Under the pieces are notes generated by a model. The model did not search any database and was not told the origin of the DNA. It saw only the letters and a list, made by a program, of their open reading frames with translations. Positions 9,075 to 16,354 of a stretch of DNA of 63,903 bases are shown piece by piece. Made by a program: the position numbers and the translations under genes. Within the stretch, counting starts at the first letter, position 1; each line of letters starts with the position of its first letter. Source of the stretch: Bacillota bacterium (lineage in GTDB: Bacteria; Bacillota; Clostridia; Lutisporales; Lutisporaceae); the NCBI GenBank assembly GCA_023230985.1, contig JALNWH010000002.1, positions 1 to 63,903 of the forward strand, written 5' to 3'.

Positions 9075-10026
9075 TTTCTCGTCTCCCTAATAAGTTTTTT
9101 ATAGTGTTGGTTGTTTTAAAGTGTATTTTTGCTACTTTTGATAAATTGTTTTCACCATAATTCTTATAAAATTCTAGTGCCCAATTGACTACACGGTCAG
9201 ATGCCCCTTTTGGAAAAACAATATTGAATTCTTTGCCAATAGCATCTAATTCTCTTAAAAAAACTGCCCTTGCAATTACTGATGCAGCGGCCACAGCTAT
9301 ATCACTTTCAGCTCCGATTCTTTGCACATAACTAGCCCTCACATCATTTTTTATTAATTTAAAAACTTTATCCTGATGTGTAAATTGATCGGTTATAATG
9401 CCATCTATGCCTTCAAACTTATTATATAACTCAATTATCACCTGAGAATGTAATATGCCTAGTAAATCATTCAGTGTTTGGCCTTTTCTTTTAAAATCAT
9501 ATATTGTCTTATTATACTCATAAGGCAACAAAGTTTTAAAGCATATCCTCTCAGAAAAATTCTCATTTAATAAAATAAATAATTCATCAACATCCTTATC
9601 TGAAAGTCTCTTACTGTCTTTTATACCCAATGATTTAAAATATTCTATCTCCGCCTTTTTGATTAGAAAACCCGCTACCACCAAAGGCCCGAAATAATCA
9701 CCTTTCCCAGCTTCATCCGTGCCAATCCATTTATTAAATCTATTCTCTAATTTTTTTTCATTATTACTTAAACATAAGAAACTTATTAAATCATCAAAAT
9801 TAGGCTGATTAACATTCTGGTCTTTTACTATGCTTATACCTTTTTTACTGGAATAATAAATAGTAAACGAGATAAGCAAATCATCCTTTTTAAATTTATA
9901 TCTTGTACCATAGTTTATATTCTTAATTTCTTTGAGCTCATAATGGTTTAATGCCAGTCTATCTATGCTGCTTCGCATTAAAGCATCTATATTATCAATA
10001 TCAGAGTAAACAATACTTCCAAACAA
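9064..10026 (-). CDS. rnhC: Ribonuclease HIII
   Basis: Endonuclease that removes RNA from RNA/DNA hybrids. An N-terminal TBP-like substrate-binding domain is followed by the RNase H fold with GTDEAGKGDYFGP, the type 2 RNase H active site with the extra glycine typical of HIII, then later Asp residues in ITDQFTHQ and ESDIAVAAASVIARA. Start needs care: AAGGAGG is followed after one base by ATG (10032) and after seven bases by TTG (10026). The spacing favours TTG, giving about 320 residues. Annotators may prefer the ATG, two codons longer. Overlaps the HAD gene downstream. Confidence 0.9.
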   Translation of the reverse strand: MFGSIVYSDIDNIDALMRSSIDRLALNHYELKEIKNINYGTRYKFKKDDLLISFTIYYSSKKGISIVKDQNVNQPNFDDLISFLCLSNNEKKLENRFNKWIGTDEAGKGDYFGPLVVAGFLIKKAEIEYFKSLGIKDSKRLSDKDVDELFILLNENFSERICFKTLLPYEYNKTIYDFKRKGQTLNDLLGILHSQVIIELYNKFEGIDGIITDQFTHQDKVFKLIKNDVRASYVQRIGAESDIAVAAASVIARAVFLRELDAIGKEFNIVFPKGASDRVVNWALEFYKNYGENNLSKVAKIHFKTTNTIKNLLGRRENEI

Positions 10027-10089
10027 TGACATTCCTCCTTCTATTATCAGCAAGATCTATGTTTGCTTTAACAATAAGTTTACATTTTA

Positions 10090-10113
10090 AAAGGAGAGTA
10101 GAAGCTCTCCTTT
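10090..10113 (-). terminator. Terminator downstream of ddl
   Basis: AAAGGAGAG...CTCTCCTTT hairpin between ddl and rnhC; on the minus strand it is followed by TTTTAAAA. It separates ddl from the rnhC unit. Confidence 0.7.
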
Positions 10114-10163
10114 ATAATATAATAATTACATGCAAAAATCTTAATACTTATCTTATATTCTCA

Positions 10164-11069
10164 TTAATAGTTGTTCCTATCTAAGGATAAATCTATTATT
10201 TTATCTAATAATTTTGGGAAATTTAGACCATAAGAAGCTGCGCTTTTTGGAAATAGGCTGGTTTGTGTCATGCCGGGCAAAGTATTAACTTCTAATACAT
10301 ATGGTACTCCTTTTGATACAATCATATCAACCCTTGCATATACACTGCATTTTAATCCTTTCCAACACTTTATTGCGACACTTTCTACTACTTCTTTGAG
10401 AGGTGAATCAAGTTCAACGATAATCTCATCAGCTCCACCTTCGTCATACTTAGAACTATAATCAAAAAAATGCGATTTGGGCTTAATCTTAATAATAGGC
10501 AATAACTTGCCATCTATCATGCAGCATGTTATTTCTTCGCCTTCAATATATTTTTCTATCATTACCTCTTTATCACATTTTGAAGCTTCTATAACTGCAT
10601 CCCTAATTCCTCTTTTATCATAAACAATAGTAGTGGCAACACTTGAGCCACCACTATTAGGTTTAACCACTACCGGATAACCAAGTTCATCTATCAAATC
10701 TAATTCTAATTCATTAACATCTTTAAGAATTAACCATTTGGCTGTATTTACATGTATACCTTTCAATATACTTTTTGAAATTGCTTTATTCATACATATA
10801 CCACTAGAAAAAGAATTGCAACCGGAATATGGAATATTTAAAGTTTCTAAAACTGATTGCACTATTCCATCCTCACCAAATTTCCCATGTAAGGCGATAA
10901 ATGCAAAATCTATGCCTTTTACTTTCTCTATAACATCTTCTTTTTTATTTACCTCAATAGGTAGAATATCATACTTCATCTTGTCCAGATTTTTTACTAT
11001 TTCTTTTCCTGTATTAAGTGATACCTCTCTTTCAGATGAAATTCCACCCATCAAAACGCCGATTTTCAT
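10164..11069 (-). CDS. ddl: D-alanine--D-alanine ligase
   Basis: ATP-grasp enzyme joining two D-Ala for peptidoglycan precursors, 301 residues. The N-terminus MKIGVLMGGISSEREVSLNTG is the standard Ddl opening. GKFGEDG, KPNSGGSS and the C-terminal metal/ATP motif EVNTLPGMT are present. The frame extends 12 codons upstream, but ATG at 11069 gives the conserved start and has GGTG upstream. It lies 51 bases after an Asp/Glu racemase gene in the same direction, so the pair may share a transcript supplying D-amino acids for wall synthesis. Confidence 0.96.
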   Translation of the reverse strand: MKIGVLMGGISSEREVSLNTGKEIVKNLDKMKYDILPIEVNKKEDVIEKVKGIDFAFIALHGKFGEDGIVQSVLETLNIPYSGCNSFSSGICMNKAISKSILKGIHVNTAKWLILKDVNELELDLIDELGYPVVVKPNSGGSSVATTIVYDKRGIRDAVIEASKCDKEVMIEKYIEGEEITCCMIDGKLLPIIKIKPKSHFFDYSSKYDEGGADEIIVELDSPLKEVVESVAIKCWKGLKCSVYARVDMIVSKGVPYVLEVNTLPGMTQTSLFPKSAASYGLNFPKLLDKIIDLSLDRNNY

Positions 11070-11120
11070 TATAACACCATCCATTCTTAAAATAATCAAA
11101 ATCAAATATAAATCCTAAAT

Positions 11121-11807
11121 TCAAATCTTCTTTCCAGCTAAATCAATACATAAATTAACAGTAATTGAAACGGGATTAATGTATTCTTTTTTTATGTTGA
11201 TAATATCCGATAAATAAGATAACTCAGAACAACCTAAAACTACGGGAATATTTTCATCCATTACATATCTGCTAACCAATGAATTAAATTCATTTTCAGA
11301 GACATAAACCCCTGATTTAATATCGTATATCCACTTCATAAGAATTACCTTGTCTTCATCACTTGGTTCTATAATATCTAACCCATATTCCGAAAACGTT
11401 TTTTTATAGATTCCTGAAGCATAGGTACCTGTCGTAGATAAAAGAAGAAACCTCAAAGAATCCGAATAAGTATTTTGGGAAAACTTTGCTGTTTCACGTA
11501 TCATATGTATTATATGCGAATTAGTATATCTTGATATTTCATCATAAAAATAATGAGCAGTATTACATGGCATTATTATATATCCGGCTCCCATAAGCTC
11601 AAGTTTTATCGCTGATCTTATCATTTCTGTAATCGGATTTTCTCCATTACCTAAAATATACTCCGTTCTATCAGGGATTTCCGTATTATTATCAATAATA
11701 ATATGCAAGTGCTCTTGATCTTTCGATGCGTCTGTCAGCTTTATTAACTTTTCAAATGTATAATTAGTAGCTGCCGGACCCATTCCACCCATTATACCAA
11801 TAATCAT
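11121..11807 (-). CDS. Aspartate/glutamate racemase family protein
   Basis: PLP-independent racemase fold, 228 residues. The start MIIGIMGGMGPAAT and the two catalytic cysteines, in MPCNTAH (about residue 80) and LGCSELSYL (about 194), are the family hallmarks, so the active site is intact. GGMGP and the TEIPDRT stretch favour aspartate racemase (RacD/YgeA-like) over glutamate racemase MurI. ATG start. It stands before ddl on the same strand. The physiological substrate cannot be set from sequence; D-Asp and D-Glu are both possible. Confidence 0.88.
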   Translation of the reverse strand: MIIGIMGGMGPAATNYTFEKLIKLTDASKDQEHLHIIIDNNTEIPDRTEYILGNGENPITEMIRSAIKLELMGAGYIIMPCNTAHYFYDEISRYTNSHIIHMIRETAKFSQNTYSDSLRFLLLSTTGTYASGIYKKTFSEYGLDIIEPSDEDKVILMKWIYDIKSGVYVSENEFNSLVSRYVMDENIPVVLGCSELSYLSDIINIKKEYINPVSITVNLCIDLAGKKI

Positions 11808-12039
11808 CCTAATTACACCCTATAAATTAATTCATTCATAGTAGCATATAATGTCCCCTTTATTCTATATTCAAGCATAAGTTTAAAATGACATAAATTT
11901 TTCACTCCATACCTTCATTATATCTTAATAAGAAAATAATTCTATAATTATTTTCTTATTTTTAGTTTACTAAATTTTAATTGAATTTGACTACATCTTA
12001 CCTTTTTTATTCTCTTTTTAACGTATTTAAACGTGTTTC

Positions 12040-12075
12040 TAAAAAAACAAAGATACCGCTGAACCTTGCAGTATC
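12040..12075 (-). terminator. Terminator after tRNA-Gln
   Basis: GATACTGC...GCGGTATC stem (12052-12059 with 12068-12075) followed on the minus strand by TTTGTTTTTTT. It lies 13 bases beyond the tRNA 3' end. Confidence 0.85.
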
Positions 12076-12088
12076 TCACGTTTACAGT

Positions 12089-12162
12089 TGGCTCCCGGTC
12101 AAGGATTTGAACCTCGACAAACTGATCCAGAGTCAGTTGTGCTACCATTACACAAACCGGGA
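12089..12162 (-). tRNA. tRNA-Gln (anticodon CUG)
   Basis: A 74-base cloverleaf including encoded CCA. The acceptor stem is TCCCGGT/ACCGGGA, the anticodon stem ACTGA/TCAGT encloses loop CTCTGGA with anticodon CTG at 12128-12130, and the T-arm carries GGTTCAAATCC. Discriminator base G fits tRNA-Gln. It decodes CAG, a minor glutamine codon in this AT-rich genome. It stands alone with its own terminator. Confidence 0.96.
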
Positions 12163-12251
12163 ATAAATCTTTTTGACGAATATTATACTATCACGTCTTT
12201 ATTTATTTTGCAAGAATAATTAGAATATACATAAATAATAATTATGCAAGA

Positions 12252-12277
12252 TAAAAGGTGCCTATAGGCACCTTTTA
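12252..12277 (-). terminator. Terminator of the rubredoxin gene
   Basis: AAAAGGTGCC-TATA-GGCACCTTTT palindrome two bases past the rubredoxin stop codon. Confidence 0.8.
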
Positions 12278-12279
12278 TC

Positions 12280-12438
12280 TTATTGTTTTTCAAATTGATC
12301 TTTTCCTACTCCGCATAAAGGACAAACCCAATCATCGGGAATATCTTCAAAAGCAGTACCCGGCTCTACCCCATTATCAGGATCTCCTTCTTCGGGATCA
12401 TATACGTAACCACATACTGTACATACCCAATTATCCAT
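12280..12438 (-). CDS. Rubredoxin
   Basis: A 52-residue protein, reading MDNWVCTVCGYVYDPEEGD at its start and DWVCPLCGVGKDQF near its end. Cys6, Cys9, Cys39 and Cys42 form the iron site, in two CxxCG knuckles exactly as in clostridial rubredoxins. Role known for the family: one-electron carrier to rubrerythrin, superoxide reductase or diiron oxidases in anaerobes. ATG has AGGAGGG seven bases upstream. It is monocistronic, with a terminator right behind it. No partner enzyme is adjacent. Confidence 0.97.
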   Translation of the reverse strand: MDNWVCTVCGYVYDPEEGDPDNGVEPGTAFEDIPDDWVCPLCGVGKDQFEKQ

Positions 12439-12528
12439 TTAAAAACCCTCCTAGCACAATATTATAAATAGATTATACTATCTGACGGATAAAATATCCA
12501 TATTTATTAACCCTTTTAGAAATATTTT

Positions 12529-13707
12529 CTACAGAGCTTTTAAGACTTTGCCCAACCTTTTTATACCGTCCACTATTCTATCTTCCGGCATATTTGAATA
12601 ATTTAATCTAAAATGATTCTCATTACCCGGGTTTGGATAAAATGGCCCACCCGGGACGAATGCAACTTTTTCTTCTAAAGCAGATTTTAGTACTTCGGCT
12701 GCATCTATACCTTCCGGTAAGGTTACCCACGTAAATAACCCGCCATTTGGATATGTATATGTTACATTTTCGGGAAACTCTTTTCCCATAGTATCAAGCA
12801 TTAAATCTCTTCTCTTTTTATATACCTCTATAATCTTCTTAATATGGGATTCCAGATCGTAATTATTAATATAATAAGCAATTTCTCTTTGAGTTAAGCT
12901 ATTACATTGTAAATCTGCACCTTGTTTAACTAGCACATACTTTTGCAAAATTTCAGTTGATGCTGCAACCCAACCTAATCTCAAGCCGGGAGCGAAATTT
13001 TTTGAAAATGTACCCAGGTAAACAACTATTCCTGTTTTATCAAAATGCTTAACCGGGGGTATTTCTTCACCTTCGAATCTCAGTTCACCATATGGGTTAT
13101 CTTCTATTACAGGAACGTTATACTTTTCCGCTAACTCGACCAATTTTTTTCTTCTTTCTAGGCTCATAGTTATTCCTGACGGATTTTGAAAATTCGGAAT
13201 TGTATAGATAAATCTTGCATTTTTATTAACTTGTAAAGCTTTTTCCAATTCATCCATTTTCATTCCATCTTCATCCATCCCAACCTCTACGAAATTCGGT
13301 AAATAAGCCTTAAATGCATTTAATGCTCCAAGATAACTTGGACTTTCACAAATAATAATATCTCCTTCATCAATAAATATTTTAGCGGAAAACTCCAGTC
13401 CTTGTTGTGAACCACTGGTTATAAGTATGTCATCATATCCTATCTCAATACCTATCTTATTTAATCTTTGTGAAATAATTTTTCTAAGAGGAATATATCC
13501 TTCTGTAGGGCTATACTGTAACCCTGCCCTACCATCTGTTTCAAGAACTTTTACACATACCTCTTTTAATTCTTCAATTGGAAATAGTTCCGGCGCAGGC
13601 AATCCACCGGCAAAGGATATAATTTCCGGTTGTTCCGTTAGCTTTAACAGTTCTCGAATAGCAGAACCCTTTATGTTATCCATCCTTTTAGCAAATTTTA
13701 TTGCCAT
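12529..13707 (-). CDS. PLP-dependent class I/II aminotransferase (2-aminoadipate/aromatic type)
   Basis: Fold-type I aminotransferase of 392 residues with no N-terminal DNA-binding domain. Typical blocks are AGGLPAPELFP near 34, SGSQQGLEF near 97, the PNFQNPSG block near 165-172, and the Schiff-base lysine in GTFSKNFAPGLRLGW. This is the LysN/MocR-catalytic subgroup, which acts on 2-aminoadipate, aromatic or branched amino acids; the substrate cannot be chosen here. ATG start with GAGGAGGTGG. A hairpin separates it from deoC upstream. Confidence 0.9.
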   Translation of the reverse strand: MAIKFAKRMDNIKGSAIRELLKLTEQPEIISFAGGLPAPELFPIEELKEVCVKVLETDGRAGLQYSPTEGYIPLRKIISQRLNKIGIEIGYDDILITSGSQQGLEFSAKIFIDEGDIIICESPSYLGALNAFKAYLPNFVEVGMDEDGMKMDELEKALQVNKNARFIYTIPNFQNPSGITMSLERRKKLVELAEKYNVPVIEDNPYGELRFEGEEIPPVKHFDKTGIVVYLGTFSKNFAPGLRLGWVAASTEILQKYVLVKQGADLQCNSLTQREIAYYINNYDLESHIKKIIEVYKKRRDLMLDTMGKEFPENVTYTYPNGGLFTWVTLPEGIDAAEVLKSALEEKVAFVPGGPFYPNPGNENHFRLNYSNMPEDRIVDGIKRLGKVLKAL

Positions 13708-13806
13708 TCAATACCACCTCCTCAATATTACCCGCTATCTTTTATTTCCCTCTATAAATCATTTTATCTTATCAGGTTTCAATTTTCTATATGTTTATAT
13801 GAAAAT

Positions 13807-13841
13807 CTCCCCTTTGCATAAACAATTATACATAAGAGGAG
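13807..13841 (-). terminator. Probable terminator of pduL-deoC
   Basis: CTCCTCTT/AAGGGGAG stem (13834-13841 with 13807-13814) just past deoC, followed by a short ATTTTC tract. The T-run is weak, so read-through into the aminotransferase gene is possible. Confidence 0.5.
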
Positions 13842-13849
13842 TATTTCGC

Positions 13850-14530
13850 TTATTTATTTTTAATTTTCTCTTTCATTATACTTACAGAAGAACTAGTGCC
13901 TATTCTGGTTGCACCGGCTTTTATCATCTTAATCATAGTATTCAAATCTTTTATGCCACCCGATGCCTTAACACCGATTGACTTACCGACAGTTTCTTTC
14001 ATTAATACTACATCCGATTCTTTTGCGCCGGACAAAGAGAATCCTGTTGAAGTTTTCACATAGTCTGCACTCGCAGACACTGCCAACTCACAAGCCTTGA
14101 TTATTTGGTCATTATTTAAAAGACAGGTCTCAATTATTACTTTTACTAATGCTTTTCCTTTGCATGATTCACAAACTGCCTTAATATCTTTCTCCACGTA
14201 ATCAAATTTTTCTTCTTTTAAAGCACCAATATTTAAAACCATATCAATTTCTGCCGCACCATTTTTAATAGCTTGTGAAGCTTCTAAAACCTTAACCTCA
14301 GTAGTCGTTGTACCTAAAGGAAACCCTATAACCGTGCATACTTTGACCTTTGAATCCTTTAAAAACTCCTTAGCTATTGACACATAGCAAGGATTAATAC
14401 AAACTGAAGCAAAAGAGTATTTAACTGCTTCATTGCATAGCTTTTCTATATCATCGGTAATTAAATCAGGTTTTAATCCGGTATGATCAACATAAGAAGC
14501 CAATTCTTCTTTATTTATATACTTCTCCAT
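13850..14530 (-). CDS. deoC: Deoxyribose-phosphate aldolase
   Basis: Class I aldolase that splits 2-deoxyribose-5-phosphate to glyceraldehyde-3-phosphate and acetaldehyde. 226 residues of TIM-barrel type. Present are the opening VDHTGLKPD, the first lysine in VKVIIET, the Schiff-base lysine in ADYVKTSTGF, and KASGGI near the end. It begins 7 bases after the pduL stop with no clear ribosome site, so translation may be coupled. Pairing with pduL suggests the acetaldehyde could be taken on to an acyl-CoA and acyl phosphate, but no aldehyde dehydrogenase is next door. Confidence 0.96.
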   Translation of the reverse strand: MEKYINKEELASYVDHTGLKPDLITDDIEKLCNEAVKYSFASVCINPCYVSIAKEFLKDSKVKVCTVIGFPLGTTTTEVKVLEASQAIKNGAAEIDMVLNIGALKEEKFDYVEKDIKAVCESCKGKALVKVIIETCLLNNDQIIKACELAVSASADYVKTSTGFSLSGAKESDVVLMKETVGKSIGVKASGGIKDLNTMIKMIKAGATRIGTSSSVSIMKEKIKNK

Positions 14531-14537
14531 ATAATTA

Positions 14538-15110
14538 TTATCTCATTATTTCGCCAAGATCACCATTATCAACCCCGGCTGCATTTCCTTCCTCTATATC
14601 AATATGCATATCAAGAGCAAATTCCGGATGCACTCTTACAACAACGTTTTCAAAAACAATTGCTCTTTCTGTTCCCACTCTTACTTTAATAATATCTTTA
14701 TCTTTTAAACCATATTTCGGAGCATCATCAGTATGCATATGTAAATGTCTTGCTGCAACAATTACACCTTCTTTTAACTCTACTTGACCTTTCGGCCCGA
14801 CTAAAATAGCACCGGGTGTTCCCTTCACATCTCCCGATGCCCTGACTACGCCTTCAATCCCAAGGGTTCTCGCATCAAATATTGAAACTTCTACTTGTGT
14901 AAAAGGTCTAACAGGTCCAAGAATCCTGACACCTTTAATAGTTCTTTTGGGACCAACAATATCTACTTTTTCGTCGCAAGCATATTGCCCCGGTTGTGAC
15001 AAATCTTTAACATTCGTAAGTTCATATCCTTTTCCAAAAAGTATATCCAAGTCATTTTGTGATACATGAAGGTGCCTATTTGATAATGCTACCGGAACCT
15101 TGTTTTCCAT
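14538..15110 (-). CDS. pduL: Phosphate propanoyltransferase (PduL type)
   Basis: Enzyme of 190 residues interconverting acyl-CoA and acyl phosphate, unrelated to Pta. The two zinc-binding histidine blocks are clear: VALSNRHLHVS at residues 7-17 and AARHLHMHTDD in the second half, with the DVKG...ILVGPKG repeat typical of the two PduL barrels. No N-terminal encapsulation extension is visible and no microcompartment shell genes occur in the window. It therefore probably acts in the cytoplasm, making acetyl- or propionyl-phosphate. ATG with AAAGGAGAGG. First gene of a pduL-deoC unit. Confidence 0.93.
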   Translation of the reverse strand: MENKVPVALSNRHLHVSQNDLDILFGKGYELTNVKDLSQPGQYACDEKVDIVGPKRTIKGVRILGPVRPFTQVEVSIFDARTLGIEGVVRASGDVKGTPGAILVGPKGQVELKEGVIVAARHLHMHTDDAPKYGLKDKDIIKVRVGTERAIVFENVVVRVHPEFALDMHIDIEEGNAAGVDNGDLGEIMR

Positions 15111-15339
15111 AATAAAATCCTCTCCTTTTAATTATTTATTATTTGAAATCAAACTGCATACAATAAACTGATTTTTAATAAATATTTCAACTTATTTTAA
15201 CTTAATAACTTTTTACTGTCAAACTTGATAAATTATTATCATTAAAAATATAAATTCACGTTATTGTTCATATATTAACTATTTCTGATAAGCAGCTTAT
15301 TATATTTGCTACGATTGCTGAGTTCCCTCTTTTATTCAT

Positions 15340-15414
15340 AACGCAATCCTAATCAAATATCAATAATCTACAATAAAAAATATAAATATATACAATGTCT
15401 GAACTGTAATAAAT
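15340..15414. repeat. Decayed partial copy of the 34-kb MITE-like repeat
   Basis: Two blocks match the element at 34024-34488 in inverse orientation: a 20-base identical end including CAATGTCTGAACTGTAATAA, and TAACGCAATCCTAATCAAATA, close to an internal segment there. The middle is missing. The rest of the pduL-to-DUF1858 gap (15111-15339) shows nothing I recognise. Confidence 0.6.
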
Positions 15415-15418
15415 CCAC

Positions 15419-15610
15419 TTATTCTAATTGGTTATTTAGTTCAGATAAAATCTCATCAAGGCTAATTCCATAACGTTGAGCAACCTGCTCAACTGTCATA
15501 TATATTGCTCCCCCTCACCCAAAGCACTTTATGCCAAATTCTTTAAAAATTTTTTCTAATTCCGGGTTTTTAAATAAAATGTTATCTATTATCATATCTT
15601 TTTTAATCAT
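15419..15610 (-). CDS. DUF1858 redox-disulfide protein, probable selenoprotein with in-frame UGA
   Basis: Read straight through one TGA, this frame gives a 63-residue protein of the DUF1858 / hybrid-cluster-protein-associated family. It starts MIKKDMIIDNILFKNPELEK and continues IFKEFGIKCFG-U-GGAIYMTVEQV, ending in DEILSELNNQLE. The family motif is CxGC; here the second cysteine (residue 32) is TGA at 15515-15517, giving CFGU. The frame is open on both sides and the C-terminal half keeps the family pattern, so this is not two random ORFs. The ATG at 15610 has AGGGGGTG upstream. A hairpin fitting a bacterial SECIS lies 29 bases past the TGA. Standard callers would split it into 31- and 26-residue pieces. 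Function is presumably thiol/selenol redox; partners unknown. Confidence 0.8.
15475..15493 (-). promoter_or_regulatory. SECIS-like hairpin
   Basis: GTTGAGCA-GGT-TGCTCAAC on the minus strand: 8 perfect pairs with a GGT apical loop (or loop AGGTT). The loop starts 30 bases after the TGA, inside the known bacterial SECIS window of roughly 16-37 bases. It resembles the E. coli fdhF hairpin with its AGGUCU loop. Confidence 0.75.
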
Positions 15611-15662
15611 TAATTCACCCCCTGTTCAATATCCGGATAATAACTCAATCGAAATAGTAAAT

Positions 15663-16184
15663 TTAATTTTCAAGAATTTTATCTTCTTCTCTTACAAGAG
15701 GTTCATCCACTATGACATGTTCAATATTTAAAGCTGTTCCCTCAACACTTGGTATTACTCTTTCTATGTATTCTATTTCTGTCATAGTGTTTGCCAACGA
15801 AAGCAAAGTCATATTTTCTCCGGCTGCACCACCCCAATGTTTTGTTTGCATCTCCTTCGAAAAATCCAAATATACTAAATCATCTTCCAGTTCAATATTT
15901 AACACTTTAGTTTCGGAAGGGATAGTTGGATAAAGTTCGTCATTTTTAGGGCCTTTTATTAATTCCTCAACTATAAGTTTTAAATACTCTTCTTTACTAA
16001 CGTCTTGATTTATAGAAATGATTCTTTTTTCAGGTACTACATACATTGCTTGCGAATCCCCAAAATATAAAATAATTTCAACATCTGTCAGTTCAACATC
16101 ATTATGATTATTTTTATCATTTATCAGCCTGCATCCGCTTAAAAAAAGTACTATAATTAACAGCATTGTAAATACCTTTTTCAC
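15663..16184 (-). CDS. GerMN-domain lipoprotein
   Basis: Exported lipoprotein of 173 residues. A short signal peptide ends in FLSGC at about residue 17, followed by a GerMN (sporulation/germination) domain with DVEIILYFGDSQAMYVVPEKR, ELIKGPKNDELYPTIP and the NIELEDDLVYLDFSKE block. GerM-type proteins act at the forespore-mother cell interface or in germination; standalone copies in Clostridia are less well defined. The start is GTG at 16184 with GAGGAGG seven bases upstream. Downstream on the strand is the DUF1858 gene, 52 bases away. Supports a spore-forming host. Confidence 0.85.
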   Translation of the reverse strand: MKKVFTMLLIIVLFLSGCRLINDKNNHNDVELTDVEIILYFGDSQAMYVVPEKRIISINQDVSKEEYLKLIVEELIKGPKNDELYPTIPSETKVLNIELEDDLVYLDFSKEMQTKHWGGAAGENMTLLSLANTMTEIEYIERVIPSVEGTALNIEHVIVDEPLVREEDKILEN

Positions 16185-16305
16185 ATTGTTTCCTCCTCAT
16201 CAAAATAGTGACCCTAGGTTTTAAATCTGCAATTACACAGCTTGTTTTGAAAATATTATATCATAGATTACAAAGAAATTTCATGATAAAATAATGATAT
16301 ATAAT

Positions 16306-16348
16306 AAAAAGGCATAGGATCAAACTATTTCAGTCCTATGCCTTTTTA
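16306..16348 (-). terminator. Terminator of clpB
   Basis: AAAAAGGCATAGGA/TCCTATGCCTTTTT inverted repeat with a 14-base loop, seven bases past the clpB stop, with a T-run on the minus strand. Confidence 0.9.
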
Positions 16349-16354
16349 TTCTTA

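Noticed and set aside
12258..12467. A 69-codon frame on the plus strand
   Set aside because: It is antisense to the rubredoxin gene, which has perfect motifs and ribosome site.
15419..15499. A separate 26-residue protein starting at the ATG 15499
   Set aside because: Although it has a purine-rich stretch upstream, it is the C-terminal half of DUF1858 in frame with the N-terminal half; read-through of UGA explains both parts better.
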